A DNA stretch of 64,000 nucleotides from Haematobia irritans. Lineage: Eukaryota; Arthropoda; Insecta; Diptera; Muscidae. The translations under genes were made by a program, and so were the position numbers. Under the pieces are notes generated by a model. The model was not told where the DNA came from. It worked only from the letters and a program-made list of their open reading frames with translations, and did no database searches. The stretch spans positions 95,272,852 through 95,336,851 of the forward strand of contig NC_134401.1 of NCBI RefSeq assembly GCF_050003625.1, read 5' to 3'. Shown here one piece after another: positions 52,705 to 64,000 of the stretch. Within the stretch, counting starts at the first letter, position 1. The number at the start of each line of letters is the position of its first letter.

Positions 52705-53054
52705 AAAATTTCAATTTTTTTAGGATTTGGGTGGATTTTTCAATTTTTTTATGGTAGTCACGAATTATCGTCCTTTTCGCTCTAGGACGCATATTTAAGG
52801 AGATATGGCCAAAAGAAGTTTTTCATATAAAAATTTAAATTTTTTTAGGTTATGGGTGGATTTTTGAATTTTTTGATTGTGGTCACAAATTATCGTCCTT
52901 TTCGCTCTAGGACGCATATTTAAGGAGATATGGCCAAAAGAAGTTTTTCATATAAAAATTTCAATTTTTTTAGGTTTTGGGTGGATTTTTGAATTTTTTG
53001 AGGGTGGTCACGAATTATCGTCCTTTTCGCTCTAGGACTCATAATTAAGGAGAT

Positions 53055-53074
53055 AACCTAACCTAACCTAACCT
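53055..53074 (-). repeat. Telomere-like tract (TTAGG)4, copy 1
   Basis: Four CCTAA units in a row (phase AACCT x 4), equal to TTAGG repeats on the minus strand, the telomere motif of most insects. The tract replaces the ATGGCCAAAAGAAGTTT segment between GGAGAT and TCATATAAAAA. The monomer carrying it also has AGGACTCATAATTAAGG for AGGACGCATATTTAAGG. Confidence 0.85.
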
Positions 53075-53175
53075 TCATATAAAAATTTCAATTTTTTTAG
53101 GTTTTGGGTGGATTTTTGAATTTTTTGAGGGTGGTCACGAATTATCGTCCTTTGCGCTCTAGGACGCATATTTAA

Positions 53176-53210
53176 GGAGATATGGCCAAAAGAAGTTTGG
53201 CCATATCTCC
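53176..53210. repeat. Hairpin with 15-bp perfect stem
   Basis: GGAGATATGGCCAAA, loop AGAAG, then TTTGGCCATATCTCC. The right arm begins a short inverted stretch of satellite running to about 53233 (CTCCTAAAAACCTAAAAAAATTT), after which forward orientation resumes with ATTTTAATTTTTTTAGG. It lies in the 155-bp stretch missing from the paralogous block at 56.2 kb. Confidence 0.88.
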
Positions 53211-55830
53211 TAAAAACCTAAAAAAATTTAAAATTAAAAATTTTAATTTTTTTAGGTTATGGGTGGATTTTGCAATTTTGTGAGGGTGGTCACGAATTAT
53301 CGTCCTTTTCGCTCTAGGACGCATATTTAAGGAGATATGGCCAAAAGAAGTTTTTCATATAAAAATTTCAATTTTTTAGGATTTGCGTGGATTTTTGAAT
53401 TTTTTGAGGGTGGTCACGAATTATCGTCCTTTTCGCTGTAGGACGCATATTTAAGGAGATATGGCCAAAAGAAGTTTTTCATATAAAAATTTCAATTTTT
53501 TTAGGATTTGGGTGGATTTTTCAATTTTTTGATGGTGGTCACGAATTATCGTCCTTTTTGCTCTAGGACGCATATTTAAGGAGATATGGCCAAAAGAAGT
53601 TTTTCATATAAAAATTTCAATTTTTTTAGGTTTTGGGTGGATTTTTGAATTTTTTGAGGGTGGTCACGAATTATCGTCCTTTTCGCTGTAGGATGCATAT
53701 TTAAGGAGATATGGGCAAAAGAAGTTTTTCATATAAAAATTTCAATTTTTTTAAGTTTTTGTTGGATTTTTGAATTTTTTGAGGGTGGTCACGAATTATC
53801 GTCCTTTTCGCTCTAGGACGCTTAGTTTAGGAGATATGGCCAAAATAAGTTTTTCATATAAAAATTTCAATTTTTTTAGGATTTGGGTGGATTTTACAAT
53901 TTTTTGAGGGTGGTCACGAATTATCGTCCTTTTCGCTCTAGGACGCATATTTAAGGAGATATGGCCAAAAGAAGTTTTTCATATAAAAATTTAAATTTTT
54001 TAGGTTATGGGTGGATTTTTCAATTTTTTGAGGGTGGTCACGAATTATCGTCCTTTTCGCTCTAGGACGCATATATGGCCAAAGAAGTTTTTCATATAAA
54101 AATTTCAATTTTTTAAGGTTTTGGGTGGATTTTTCAATTTTTGAGATGGTAACGAATTATCGTCCTTTTTGCTCTAGGACGCATATTTAAGGAGATATGG
54201 CCAAAAGAAGTTTTTCATATAAAAATTTTAATTTTTTTAGGTTATGGGTGGATTTTTCAATTTTTTGAGGGTGGTCACGAATTATCGTCCTTTTCGCTCT
54301 AGGACGCATATTTAAGGAGATATGGCCAAAAGAAGTTTTTCATATAAAAATTTCAATTTTTTTAGGATTTGGGTGGATTTTTCAATTTTTTGATGGTGGT
54401 CACGAATTATCGTCCTTTTTGCTCTAGGACGCATATTTAAGGAGATATGGCCAAAAGAAGTTTTTCATATAAAAATTTAAATTTTTTTAGGTTTTGGGTG
54501 GATTTTTCAATTTTTTGAGGGTGGTCACGAATTATCGTCCTTTTCGCTCTAGGACGCTTAGTTTAGGAGATATGGCCAAAATAAGTTCTTCATATAAAAA
54601 TTTCAAATTTTTTAGGATTTGGGTGGATTTTTCAATTTTTTGATGGTGGTCACAAATTATCGTCCTTTTCGCTCTAGGACGCATATTTAAGGAGATATGG
54701 CCAAAAGAAGTTTTTCATATAAAAATTTCAATTTTTTTAGGTTTTGGGTGGATTTTTGAATTTTTTGATGGTGGTCACGAATTATCGTCCTTTTCGCTGT
54801 AGGACGCATATTTAAGGAGATATGACCAAAAGTAGTTTTTCATATAAAAATTTCAAGTTGTTTAGGTTTTGGGTGGATTTGTGAATTTTTTGAGGGTGGT
54901 CACGAATTATCGTCCTTTGCGCTCTAGGACGCATATTTAAGGAGATATGGCCAAAAAAAGTTTTTCATATAAAAATTTCAATTTTTTTGGGATTTGGGTG
55001 GATTTTTAAATTTTTTGAGGGTGGTCACAAATTATCGTCCTTTTCGCTCTAGGACGCTTAGTTTAGGAGATATGGCCAAAAGAAGTTTTTCATATAAAAA
55101 TTTCAATTTTTTTAGGATTTGGGTGGATTTTTCAATGTTTTGATGGTGGTCACGAATTATCGTCTTTTCGCTCTAGGACGCATATTTAAAGAGATGTGGC
55201 CAAAAGAAGTTTTTCATATAAAAATTTAAATTTTTTTAGGTTATGGGTGGATTTTTCATTTTTTTGAGGGTGGTCACGAATTATCGTCCTTTTCGCTCTA
55301 GGACGCATATTTAAAGAGATATGGCCAAAAGAAGTTTTTCATATAAAAATTTCAATTTTTTTAGGTTTTGGGTGGATTTTTGAATTTTTTGAGGGTGGTC
55401 ACGAATTATCGTCCTTTGCGCTTTAGGACGCATATTTAAGGAGATATGGCCAAAAGAAGTTTTTCATATAAAAATTTCAATTTTTTTGGGATGTGGGTGG
55501 CTTTTTGAATTTTTTGAGGGTGGTCACGAATTATCGTCCTTTTCGCCCTAGGACGCATTTTAAGGAGATATGACCAAAAGAAGTTTTTCATATAAAAATT
55601 TCAATTTTTTTTAGGATTTGGGTGGATTTTTCAATTTGTTGATGGTCGTCCTTTTCGCTCTAGGACGCATATTTAAGGAGATGTGGCCAAAAGAAGTTTT
55701 TCATATAAAAATTTCAATTTTTTTAGGATTTGGGTGGATTTTTCAATTTTTTGAGGGTGGTCACGAATTATCGTCCTTTTCGCTCTAGGTCGCTTAGTTT
55801 AGGAGATATGGCCAAAATAAGTGTTTCATA

Positions 55831-55832
55831 TA
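55831..55832. other. Paralogous empty insertion site (TA)
   Basis: The single TA in AAGTGTTTCATATAAAAA matches the mariner target at 51768-51769 in the duplicated block. Left flanks align at a shift of 4063 and right flanks at 3128; the difference of 935 equals the element plus one TA. Confidence 0.92.
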
Positions 55833-56182
55833 AAAATTTCAATTTTTTTAGGATTTGGGTGGATTTTTCAATTTTTTTATGGTAGTCACGAATTATCGTC
55901 CTTTTCGCTCTAGGACGCATATTTAAGGAGATATGGCCAAAAGAAGTTTTTCATATAAAAATTTAAATTTTTTTAGGTTATGGGTGGATTTTTGAATTTT
56001 TTGATTGTGGTCACAAATTATCGTCCTTTTCGCTCTAGGACGCATATTTAAGGAGATATGGCCAAAAGAAGTTTTTCATATAAAAATTTCAATTTTTTTA
56101 GGTTTTGGGTGGATTTTTGAATTTTTTGAGGGTGGTCACGAATTATCGTCCTTTTCGCTCTAGGACTCATAATTAAGGAGAT

Positions 56183-56202
56183 AACCTAACCTAACCTAAC
56201 CT
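56183..56202 (-). repeat. Telomere-like tract (TTAGG)4, copy 2
   Basis: Identical tract in the right copy of duplication V, 3128 bp from the first, with the same flanking AGGACTCATAATTAAGG variants, so it was copied with the block. Confidence 0.85.
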
Positions 56203-57259
56203 TCATATAAAAATTTCAATTTTTTTAGGTTATGGGTGGATTTTGCAATTTTTTGAGGGTGGTCACGAATTATCGTCCTTTTCGCTCTAGGACGCATATT
56301 TAAGGAGATATGGCCAAAAGAAGTTTTTCATATAAAAATTTCAATTTTTTAGGATTTGGGTGGATTTTTGAATTTTTTGAGGGTGGTCACGAATTATCGT
56401 CCTTTTCGCTGTAGGACGCATATTTAAGGAGATATGGCCAAAAGAAGTTTTTCATATAAAAATTTCAATTTTTTTAGGTTTTGGGTGGATTTTTCAATTT
56501 TTTGAGGGTGGTCACGAATTATCGTCCTTTTCGCTCTAGGACGCTTAGTTTAGGAGATATGGCCAAAATAAGTTCTTCATATAAAAATTTCAAATTTTTT
56601 AGGATTTGGGTGGATTTTTCAATTTTTTGATGGTGGTCACAAATTATCGTCCTTTTCGCTCTAGGATGCATATTTAAGGAGATATGGCCAAAAGAAGTTT
56701 TTCATATAAAAATTTCAATTTTTTTAGGTTTTGGGTGGATTTTTGAATTTTTTGAGGGTGGTCACGAATTATCGTCCTTTTCGCTGTAGGACGCATATTT
56801 AAGGAGATATGACCAAAAGTAGTTTTTCATATAAAAATTTCAAGTTGTTTAGGTTTTGGGTGGATTTGTGAATTTTTTGAGGGTGGTCACGAATTATCGT
56901 CCTTTGCGCTCTAGGACGCATATTTAAGGAGATATGGCCAAAAAAAGTTTTTCATATAAAAATTTCAATTTTTTTGGGATTTGGGTGGATTTTTCAATTT
57001 TTTGATTGTGGTCACAAATTATCGTCCTTTTCGCTCTAGGACGCATATTTAAGGAGATATGGCCAAAAGAAGTTTTTCATATAAAAATTTCAATTTTTTT
57101 AGGATTTGGGTGGATTTTTCAATTTTTTGATGGTGGTCACGAATTATCGTCTTTTCGCTCTAGGACGCATATTTAAAGAGATGTGGCCAAAAGAAGTTTT
57201 TCATATAAAAATTTAAATTTTTTTAGGTTATGGGTGGATTTTTCATTTTTTTGATTGTG

Positions 57260-58672
57260 GTCACGAATTATCGTCCTTTTCGCTCCAGGACGCATATTTA
57301 AGGAGATATGGCCAAAAGAAGTTTTTCATATAAAAATTTCAATTTTTTTAGGTTTTGGGTGGATTTTTCATTTTTTTGAGGGTGGTCACGAATTATCGTC
57401 CTTTTCGCTCTAGGACGCATATTTAAAGAGATATGGCCAAAAGAAGTTTTTCATACAAAAATTTCAATTTTTTTAGGTTTTGGGTGGATTTTTGAATTTT
57501 TTGAGGGTGGTCACGAATTATCGTCCTTTTCGCTCTAGGACGCATATTTAAGGAGATATGGCCAAAATAAGTTTTTCATACAAAAATTTCAATTTTTTTA
57601 GGTTTTGGGTGGATTTTTCAATTTTTTGAGGGTGGTCACGAATTATCGTCCTTAGTTTAGGAGATATGGCCAAAATAAGTTTTTCATATAAAAATTTCAA
57701 TTTTTTAGGATTTGGGTGGATTTTTCAATTTTTTGATGGTGGTCACGAATTATCGTCCTTTTCGCTCTAGGACGCATATTTAAGGAGATATGGCCAAAAG
57801 AAGTTTTTCATACAAAAATTTCATTTTTTAGGTTTTGGGTGGATTTTTGAATTTTTTGAGGGTGGTCACGAATTATCGTCCTTTTCGCTCTAGGACGCAT
57901 ATTTAAGGAGATATGGCCAAAAGAAGTTTTTCATATAAAAATTTCAATTTTTTAGGTTTTTGGTGGATTTTTGAATTTTTTGATGGTGGTCACGAATTAT
58001 CGTCCTTTTCGCTCTAGGACGCTTAGTTTAGGAGATATGGCCAAAATAAGTTTTTCATATAAAAATTTCAATTTTTTTAGGATTTGGATGGATTTTCCAA
58101 TTTTTTGATGGTGGTCACGAATTATCGTCCTTTTCGCTCTAGGACGCATATTTAAGGAGATATAGCCAAAAGAAGTTTTTCATATAAAAATTTCAATTTT
58201 TTTAGGTTTTGGGTGGATTTTTCATTTTTTTGAGGGTGGTCACGAATTATCGTCCTTTTCGCTCTAGGACGCATATTTAAAGAGATATGGCCAAAAGAAG
58301 TTTTTCATACAAAAATTTCAATTTTTTTAGGTTTTGGGTGGATTTTTGAATTTTTTGAGGGTGGTCACGAATTATCGTCCTTTTCGCTCTAGGACGCATA
58401 TTTAAGGAGATATGGCCAAAAGAAGTTTTTCATACAAAAATTTCAATTTTTTTAGGTTTTGGGTGGATTTTTCAATTTTTTGAGGGTGGTCACGAATTAT
58501 CGTCCTTAGTTTAGGAGATATGGCCAAAATAAGTTTTTCATATAAAAATTTCAATTTTTTAGGATTTGGGTGGATTTTTCAATTTTTTGATGGTGGTCAC
58601 GAATTATCGTCCTTTTCGCTCTAGGACGCATATTTAAGGAGATATAGCCAAAAGAAGTTTTTCATATAAAAA
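57260..58672 (+). repeat. ~854-bp tandem higher-order unit
   Basis: Segments 57260-57820 and 58114-58672 match at a shift of 854 bp. Markers are TTCATACAAAAA (57450 and 58304; 57575 and 58429) and the shortened dyad CGTCCTTAGTTTAGG (57647 and 58501), where about 22 bp are missing. Confidence 0.75.
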
Positions 58673-59189
58673 TTTCATTTTTTTTAGGTTTTGGGTGGAT
58701 TTTTGAATTTTTTGAGGGTGGTCACGAATTATCGTCCTTTTCGCTCTAGGACGCATATTTAAGGAGATATGGCCAAAAGAAGTTTTTCATATAAAAATTT
58801 CAATTTTTTTAGGTTTTGGGTGGATTTTTGAATTTTTTGAGGGTGGTCACGAATTATCGTCCTTTTCGCTGTAGGACGCATATTTAAGGAGATATGGCCA
58901 AAAGAAGTTTTTCATATAAAAATTTCATTTTTTTAGGTTTTGGGTGGATTTTTGAATTTTTTGAGGGTGGTCACGAATTATCGTCCTTTTCGCTCTAGGA
59001 CGCATATTTAAGGAGATATGGCCAAAAGAAGTTTTTCATATAAAAATTTCAATTTTTTTAGGTTTTGGGTGGATTTTTGAATTTTTTGAGGGTGGTCACG
59101 AATTATCGTCCTTTTCGCTCTAGGACGCATATTTAAGGAGATATGGCCAAAATAAGTTTTTCATATAAAAATTTAAATTTTTTTAGGTT

Positions 59190-60310
59190 TTGGGTGGATT
59201 TTTGAATTTTTTGAGGGTGGTCACGAATTATCGTCCTTTTCGCTCTAGGACGCTTAGTTTAGGAGATATGGCCAAAATAAGTTTTTCATATAAAAATTTC
59301 AATTTTTTTAGGATTTGGATGGATTTTTCAATTTTTTGATGGTGGTCACGAATTAGCGTCCTTTTCGCTCTAGGACGCATATTTAAGGAGATATGGCCAA
59401 AAGAAGTTTTTCATATAAAAATTTCATTTTTTTTAGGTTTTGGGTGGATTTTTCAATTTTTTGATGGTGGTCACAAATTATCGTCCTTTTCGCTCTAGGA
59501 CGCATATTTAAGGAGATATAATAATTTTTTTAGGTTTTGGGTGGATTTTTGAATTTTTTGAGGGTGGTCACGAATTATCGTCCTTTTCGCTGTAGGACGC
59601 ATATTTAAGGAGATATGGCCAAAAGAAGTTTTTCATATAAAAATTTCAATTTTTTTAGGTTTTGGGTGGATTTTTGAATTTTTTGAGGGTGGTCACGAAT
59701 TATCGTCCTTTTCGCTCTAGGACGCTTAGTTTAGGAGATATGGCCAAAATAAGTTTTTCATATAAAAATTTCAATTTTTTTAGGATTTGGATGGATTTTT
59801 CAATTTTTTGATGGTGGTCACGAATTAGCGTCCTTTTCGCTCTAGGACGCATATTTAAGGAGATATGGCCAAAAGAAGTTTTTCATATAAAAATTTCATT
59901 TTTTTTAGGTTTTGGGTGGATTTTTCAATTTTTTGATGGTGGTCACAAATTATCGTCCTTTTCGCTCTAGGACGCATATTTAAGGAGATATGGCCAAAAG
60001 AAGTTTTTCATATAAAAATTTCAATTTTTTTAGGTTTTGGGTGGATTTTTGAATTTTTTGAGGGTGGTCACGAATTATCGTCCTTTTCGCTGTAGGACGC
60101 ATATTTAAGGAGATATGGCCAAAAGAAGTTTTTCATATAAAAATTTCAATTTTTTTAGGTTTTGGGTGGATTTTTGAATTTTTTGAGGGTGGTCACGAAT
60201 TATCGTCCTTTTCGCTCTAGGACGCTTAGTTTAGGAGATATGGCCAAAATAAGTTTTTCATATAAAAATTTCAATTTTTTTAGGATTTGGATGGATTTTT
60301 CAATTTTTTG
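59190..60310 (+). repeat. Four-monomer higher-order repeat, just over two units
   Basis: GGATTTGGATGG recurs at 59311, 59783 and 60283 (spacing 472 and 500 bp). ATTAGCGTCC appears in the first two units only. The 28-bp shortfall of the first unit reflects a truncated monomer near 59511-59525 (AGATATAATAATTTTTTTAGG). Confidence 0.78.
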
Positions 60311-61261
60311 ATGGTGGTCACGAATTATCGTCCTTTTCGCTCTAGGACGCATATTTAAGGAGATATGGCCAAAATAAGTTTTTCATATAAAAATTTAAAT
60401 TTTTTTAGGTTTTGGGTGGATTTTTCAATTTTTTGAGGGTGGTCACGAATTATCGTCCTTTTCGCTCTAGGACGCTTAGTTTAGGAGATATGGCCAAAAT
60501 AAGTTTTTCATATAAAAATTTCAATTTTTTTAGGATTTGGATGGATTTTTGAATTTTTTGAGGGTGGTCACGAATTATCGTCCTTTTCGCTCTAGGAGGC
60601 ATATTTAAGGAGATATGGCCAAAAGAAGTTTTTCATATAAAAATTTCATTTTTTTAGGTTTTGGGTGGATTTTTGAATTTTTTTGAGGGTGGTCACGAAT
60701 TATCGTCCTTTGCGCTCTAGGACGCATATTTAAGGAGATATGGCCAAAAGAAGTTTTTCATATAAAAATTTAAATTTTTTTAGGTTTTGGGTGGATTTTT
60801 GAATTTTTTGAGGGTGGTCACGAATTATCGTCCTTTGCGCTCTAGGACGCATATTTAAGGAGATATGGCCAAAAGAAGTTTTTCATATAAAAATTTAAAT
60901 TTTTTTAGGTTATGGGTGGATTTTTCAATTTTTTGAGGGTGGTCACGAATTATCGTCCTTTTCGCTCTAGGACGCATATTTAAGGAGATATGGCCAAAAT
61001 AAGTTTTTCATATAAAAATTTCAATTTTTTTAGGTTTTGGGCGGATTTTTCAATTGTTTGAGGGTGGTCACGAATTATCGTCCTTTTCGCTCTAGGACGC
61101 TTAGTTTAGGAGATATGGCCAAAATAAGTTGTTCATATAAAAATTTCAATTTTTTTAGGATTTGGGTGGATTTTTCAATTTTTTGATTGTAGTCACGAAT
61201 TATCGTCCTTTTCGCTCTAGGACGCTTAGTTTAGGAGATATGGCCAAAAGAAATTTTTCAT

Positions 61262-61660
61262 ATAAAAATTTCAATTTTTTTAGGTTTTGGGTGGATTTTT
61301 GAATTTTTTGAGGGTGGTCACGAATTATCGTCCTTTGCTCTCTAGGACGCGTACTTAAGGAGATATGGCCAAAAGAAGTTTTTCATATAAAAATTTAAAT
61401 TTTTTTAGGTTATGGGTGGATTTTTCAATTTTTTGAGGGTGGTCACGAATTATCGTCCTTTTCGCTCTAGGACGCATATTTAAGGAGATATGGCCAAAAG
61501 AAGTTTTTCATATAAAAATTTCAATTTTTTTAGGTTTTGGGTGGATTTTTCAATTTTTTGAGGGTGGTCACAAATTATCGTCCTTTTCGCTCTAGGACGC
61601 TTAGTTTAGGAGATATGGCCAAAATAAGTTTTTCATATAAAAATTTCAATTTTTTTAGGT
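61262..61660 (+). repeat. Duplicated ~400-bp segment W, copy 1
   Basis: Matches 62511-62909 at a shift of 1249 bp (about ten monomers). Both contain the unusual GGACGCGTACTTAAGG (61346 and 62595) and the CACAAATTATCG monomer. Confidence 0.75.
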
Positions 61661-62510
61661 TTTGGGTGGATTTTTCAATTTTTTGATGGTGGTCACGAAT
61701 TATCATCCTTTTCGCTCTAGGACGCTTAGTTTAGGAGATATGGCCAAAAGAAGTTTATCATATAAAAATTTCAATTTTGTTAGGATTTGGGTGGATTTTT
61801 CAATTTTTTGAGGGTGGTCACGAATTATCGTCCTTTTCGCTCTAGGACGCATATTTAAGGAGATATGGCCAAAATAAGTTTTTCATATAAAAATTTCAAT
61901 TTTTTTAGGTTTTGGGTGGATTTTTCAATTTTTTGAGGGTGGTCACGAATTATCGTCCTTTTCGCTCTAGGACGCTTAGTTTAGGAGATATGGCCAAAAT
62001 AAGTTTTTCATATAAAAATTTCAATTTTTTTAGGATTTGGGTGGATTTTTCAATTTTTTGATGGTAGTCACGAATTATCGTCCTTTTCGCTCTAGGACGC
62101 ATATTTAAGGAGATATGGCCAAAAGAAATTTTTCATATAAAAATTTCATTTTTTTTAGGTTTTGGGTGGATTTCTGAATTTTTTGAGGGTGGTCACGAAT
62201 TATCGTCCTTTGCGCTCTAGGACGCATATTTAAGGAGATATGGCCAAAAGAAGTTTTTTATATAAAAATTTCAATTTTTTAGGATTTGGGTAGATTTTTC
62301 AATTTTTTGATGGTGGTCACATATTATCGTCCTCTTCGCTATAGGACGCATATTTAAGGAGATATGGCCAAAAGAAGTTTTTCATATAAAAATTTCAATT
62401 TTTTTAGGTTTTGGGTGGATTTTTGAATTTTTTGAGGGTGGTCACGAATTATCGTCCTTTTCGCTGTAGGACGCATATTTAAGGAGATATGGCCAAAAGA
62501 AGTTTTTCAT

Positions 62511-62909
62511 ATAAAAATTTCAATTTTTTTAGGTTTTGGGTGGATTTTTGAATTTTTTGAGGGTGGTCACGAATTATCGTCCTTTGCTCTCTAGGACGCG
62601 TACTTAAGGAGATATGGCCAAAAGAAGTTTTTCATATAAAAATTTAAATTTTTTTAGGTTATGGGTGGATTTTTCAATTTTTTGAGGGTGGTCACGAATT
62701 ATCGTCCTTTTCGCTCTAGGACGCATATTTAAGGAGATATGGCCAAAAGAAGTTTTTCATATAAAAATTTCAATTTTTTTAGGTTTTGGGTGGATTTTTC
62801 AATTTTTTGAGGGTGGTCACAAATTATCGTCCTTTTCGCTCTAGGACGCTTAGTTTAGGAGATATGGCCAAAATAAGTTTTTCATATAAAAATTTCAATT
62901 TTTTTAGGA
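62511..62909 (+). repeat. Duplicated ~400-bp segment W, copy 2
   Basis: Partner of 61262-61660; diverges at GGATTTGGGGGG near 62910. Confidence 0.75.
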
Positions 62910-64000
62910 TTTGGGGGGATTTTTCAATTTTTTGATGGTGGTCACGAATTATCGTCCTTTTCGCTCTAGGACGCATATTTAAGGAGATATGGCCAAAAGA
63001 AGTTTTTCATATAAAAATTTCATTTTTTGTAGGTTTTGGGTGGATTTTTCAATTTTTTGATGGTGGTCACGAATTATCGTCCTTTTCGCTCTAGGACGCA
63101 TATTTAAAGAGATATGGCCAAAAGAAGTTTTTCATATAAAAATTTCATTTTTTTTAGGTTTTGGGTGAATTTTTCAATTTTTTGATGGTGATGACGAATT
63201 ATCGTCCTTTTCGCTCTAGGACGCATATTTAAAGAGATATGGCCAAAAGAAGTTTTTCATATAAAAATGTCAATTTTTTTTAGGTTTTGGGTGGATTTTT
63301 GAATTTTTTGAGGGTGGTCACGAATTATCGTCCTTTTCGCTCTAGGACGCTTAGTTTAGGAGATATGGCTAAAATAAGTTTTTCATATAAAAATTTCAAT
63401 TTTTTTAGGTTTTGGGTGAATTTTTGAATTTTTTGAGGGTGGTCACGAATTATCGTCCTTTTCGCTCTAGGACGCTTAGTTTAGGAGATATGGCCAAAAG
63501 AAGTTTTCGCTCTAGGACGCATATTTAAGGAGATATGGCCAAAATAAGTTTTTCATATAAAAATTTCAATTTTTTAGGCTTTGGGTGGATTTTTCAATTT
63601 TTTGAGGGTGGTCACGAATTATCGTCCTTTTCGCTCTAGGACGCATATTTAAGGAGATATGGCCAAAAGAAGTTTTTCATATAAAAATTTCCATTTTTTT
63701 AGGTTTTGGGTGGATTTTTGAATTTTTTGAGGGTGGTCACGAATTATCGTCCTTTTCGCTGTAGGACGCATATTTAAGGAGATATGGCCAAAAGAAGATT
63801 TTCATATAAAAATTTCAATTTTTATAGGTTTTGGGTGGATTTTTGAATTTTTTGAGGGTGGTCACGAATTATCGTCCTTTGCTCTCTAGGACGCATATTT
63901 AAGGAGATATGGCCAAAAGAAGTTTTTCATATAAAAATTTAAATTTTTTTAGGTTATGGGTGGATTTTTGAATTTTTTGAGGGTGGTCACGAATTATCGC

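Larger units (their letters stand above)
51216..55278 (+). repeat. Tandem duplication V, left copy with mariner
   Basis: A 4063-bp unit immediately followed by a shortened copy of itself from 55279. The shift is 4063 before the transposon, 3128 after it, 2973 after an extra 155-bp stretch with a hairpin (about 53099-53253), and 1987 from about 54.5 kb on, where the right copy lacks roughly 986 bp (about eight monomers). Shared markers are CGCCCTAGGACGCATTTTAA (51481 and 55544), AATTTGTTGATGGTCGTCC, AATAAGTGTTTC, the CCTAA tract and AAAAGTAGTTTTTC. Confidence 0.88.
55279..57310 (+). repeat. Tandem duplication V, right copy (empty site)
   Basis: Right copy of 51216-55278 without the transposon, without the 155-bp hairpin stretch and with an internal contraction of about 1 kb. 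It provides the uninterrupted version of the mariner target site and a second copy of the telomere-like tract. Confidence 0.85.
52705..64000 (+). repeat. Satellite array, right part (~125-bp monomer)
   Basis: The same monomer family continues in the same phase and orientation directly after the transposon, as expected if the element landed inside an existing array. It runs past the right edge, ending mid-monomer in CACGAATTATCGC. This part has several private variants, including CATACAAAAA in place of CATATAAAAA near 57452, 57577 and 58306, two telomere-like tracts, and short higher-order repeats. No gene is present. Confidence 0.98.

Noticed and set aside
1..64000. CRISPR array
   Set aside because: The units are about 125 bp and repeat along their full length; there are no unique spacers between short conserved repeats.
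1..64000. CENP-B-box-like centromere motif
   Set aside because: No stretch of the consensus resembled the CENP-B box core when read on either strand.

Overview
The window is almost entirely one eukaryotic satellite DNA array. An AT-rich monomer of about 125 bp (roughly one third G+C, estimated from a consensus) repeats head to tail on the same strand from base 1 to base 64000, about 500 times (window length divided by period, not a count). Neither edge reaches single-copy DNA. I find no host gene, rRNA, tRNA, CRISPR array or prokaryotic operon. The many short open frames are in-frame readings of the repeat; 125 is not a multiple of three, so no protein can extend along the array.

The one clear non-satellite insertion is a 933-bp mariner-type DNA transposon at 51770-52702, with a TA target-site duplication and short inverted ends. 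Its transposase lies on the minus strand. It keeps the DDE/D catalytic domain but has lost most of the N-terminal DNA-binding region, and the two remaining pieces are in different frames, so it is a dead, non-autonomous copy. An otherwise matching copy of the insertion site without the element lies at 55831-55832. The coordinate shift between the two copies changes by exactly 935 bp across the element (933 + TA).

Layout: 1-10.4 kb is an irregular mix of two monomer subtypes. From 10.4 to 44.4 kb there are many near-identical multi-monomer blocks (0.5-3.7 kb), tandem or nested, the clearest being 30661-34332 against 34552-38223. From 44.4 to 51.2 kb the array is less regular, with local duplications. 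From 51.2 to 57.3 kb there is a tandem duplication of about 4 kb whose left copy carries the mariner, and both copies carry a four-unit CCTAA tract (TTAGG on the other strand). From 57.3 to 64 kb there are further short higher-order repeats.

Organism: the transposase type, the TTAGG-like tracts and the satellite organisation suggest an arthropod, most likely an insect with TTAGG-type telomeres. This is inference; species and chromosomal position cannot be read from the window. A centromeric, pericentromeric or subtelomeric heterochromatin block is plausible but unproven. Block boundaries and identities were read by eye and may be off by a few bases.
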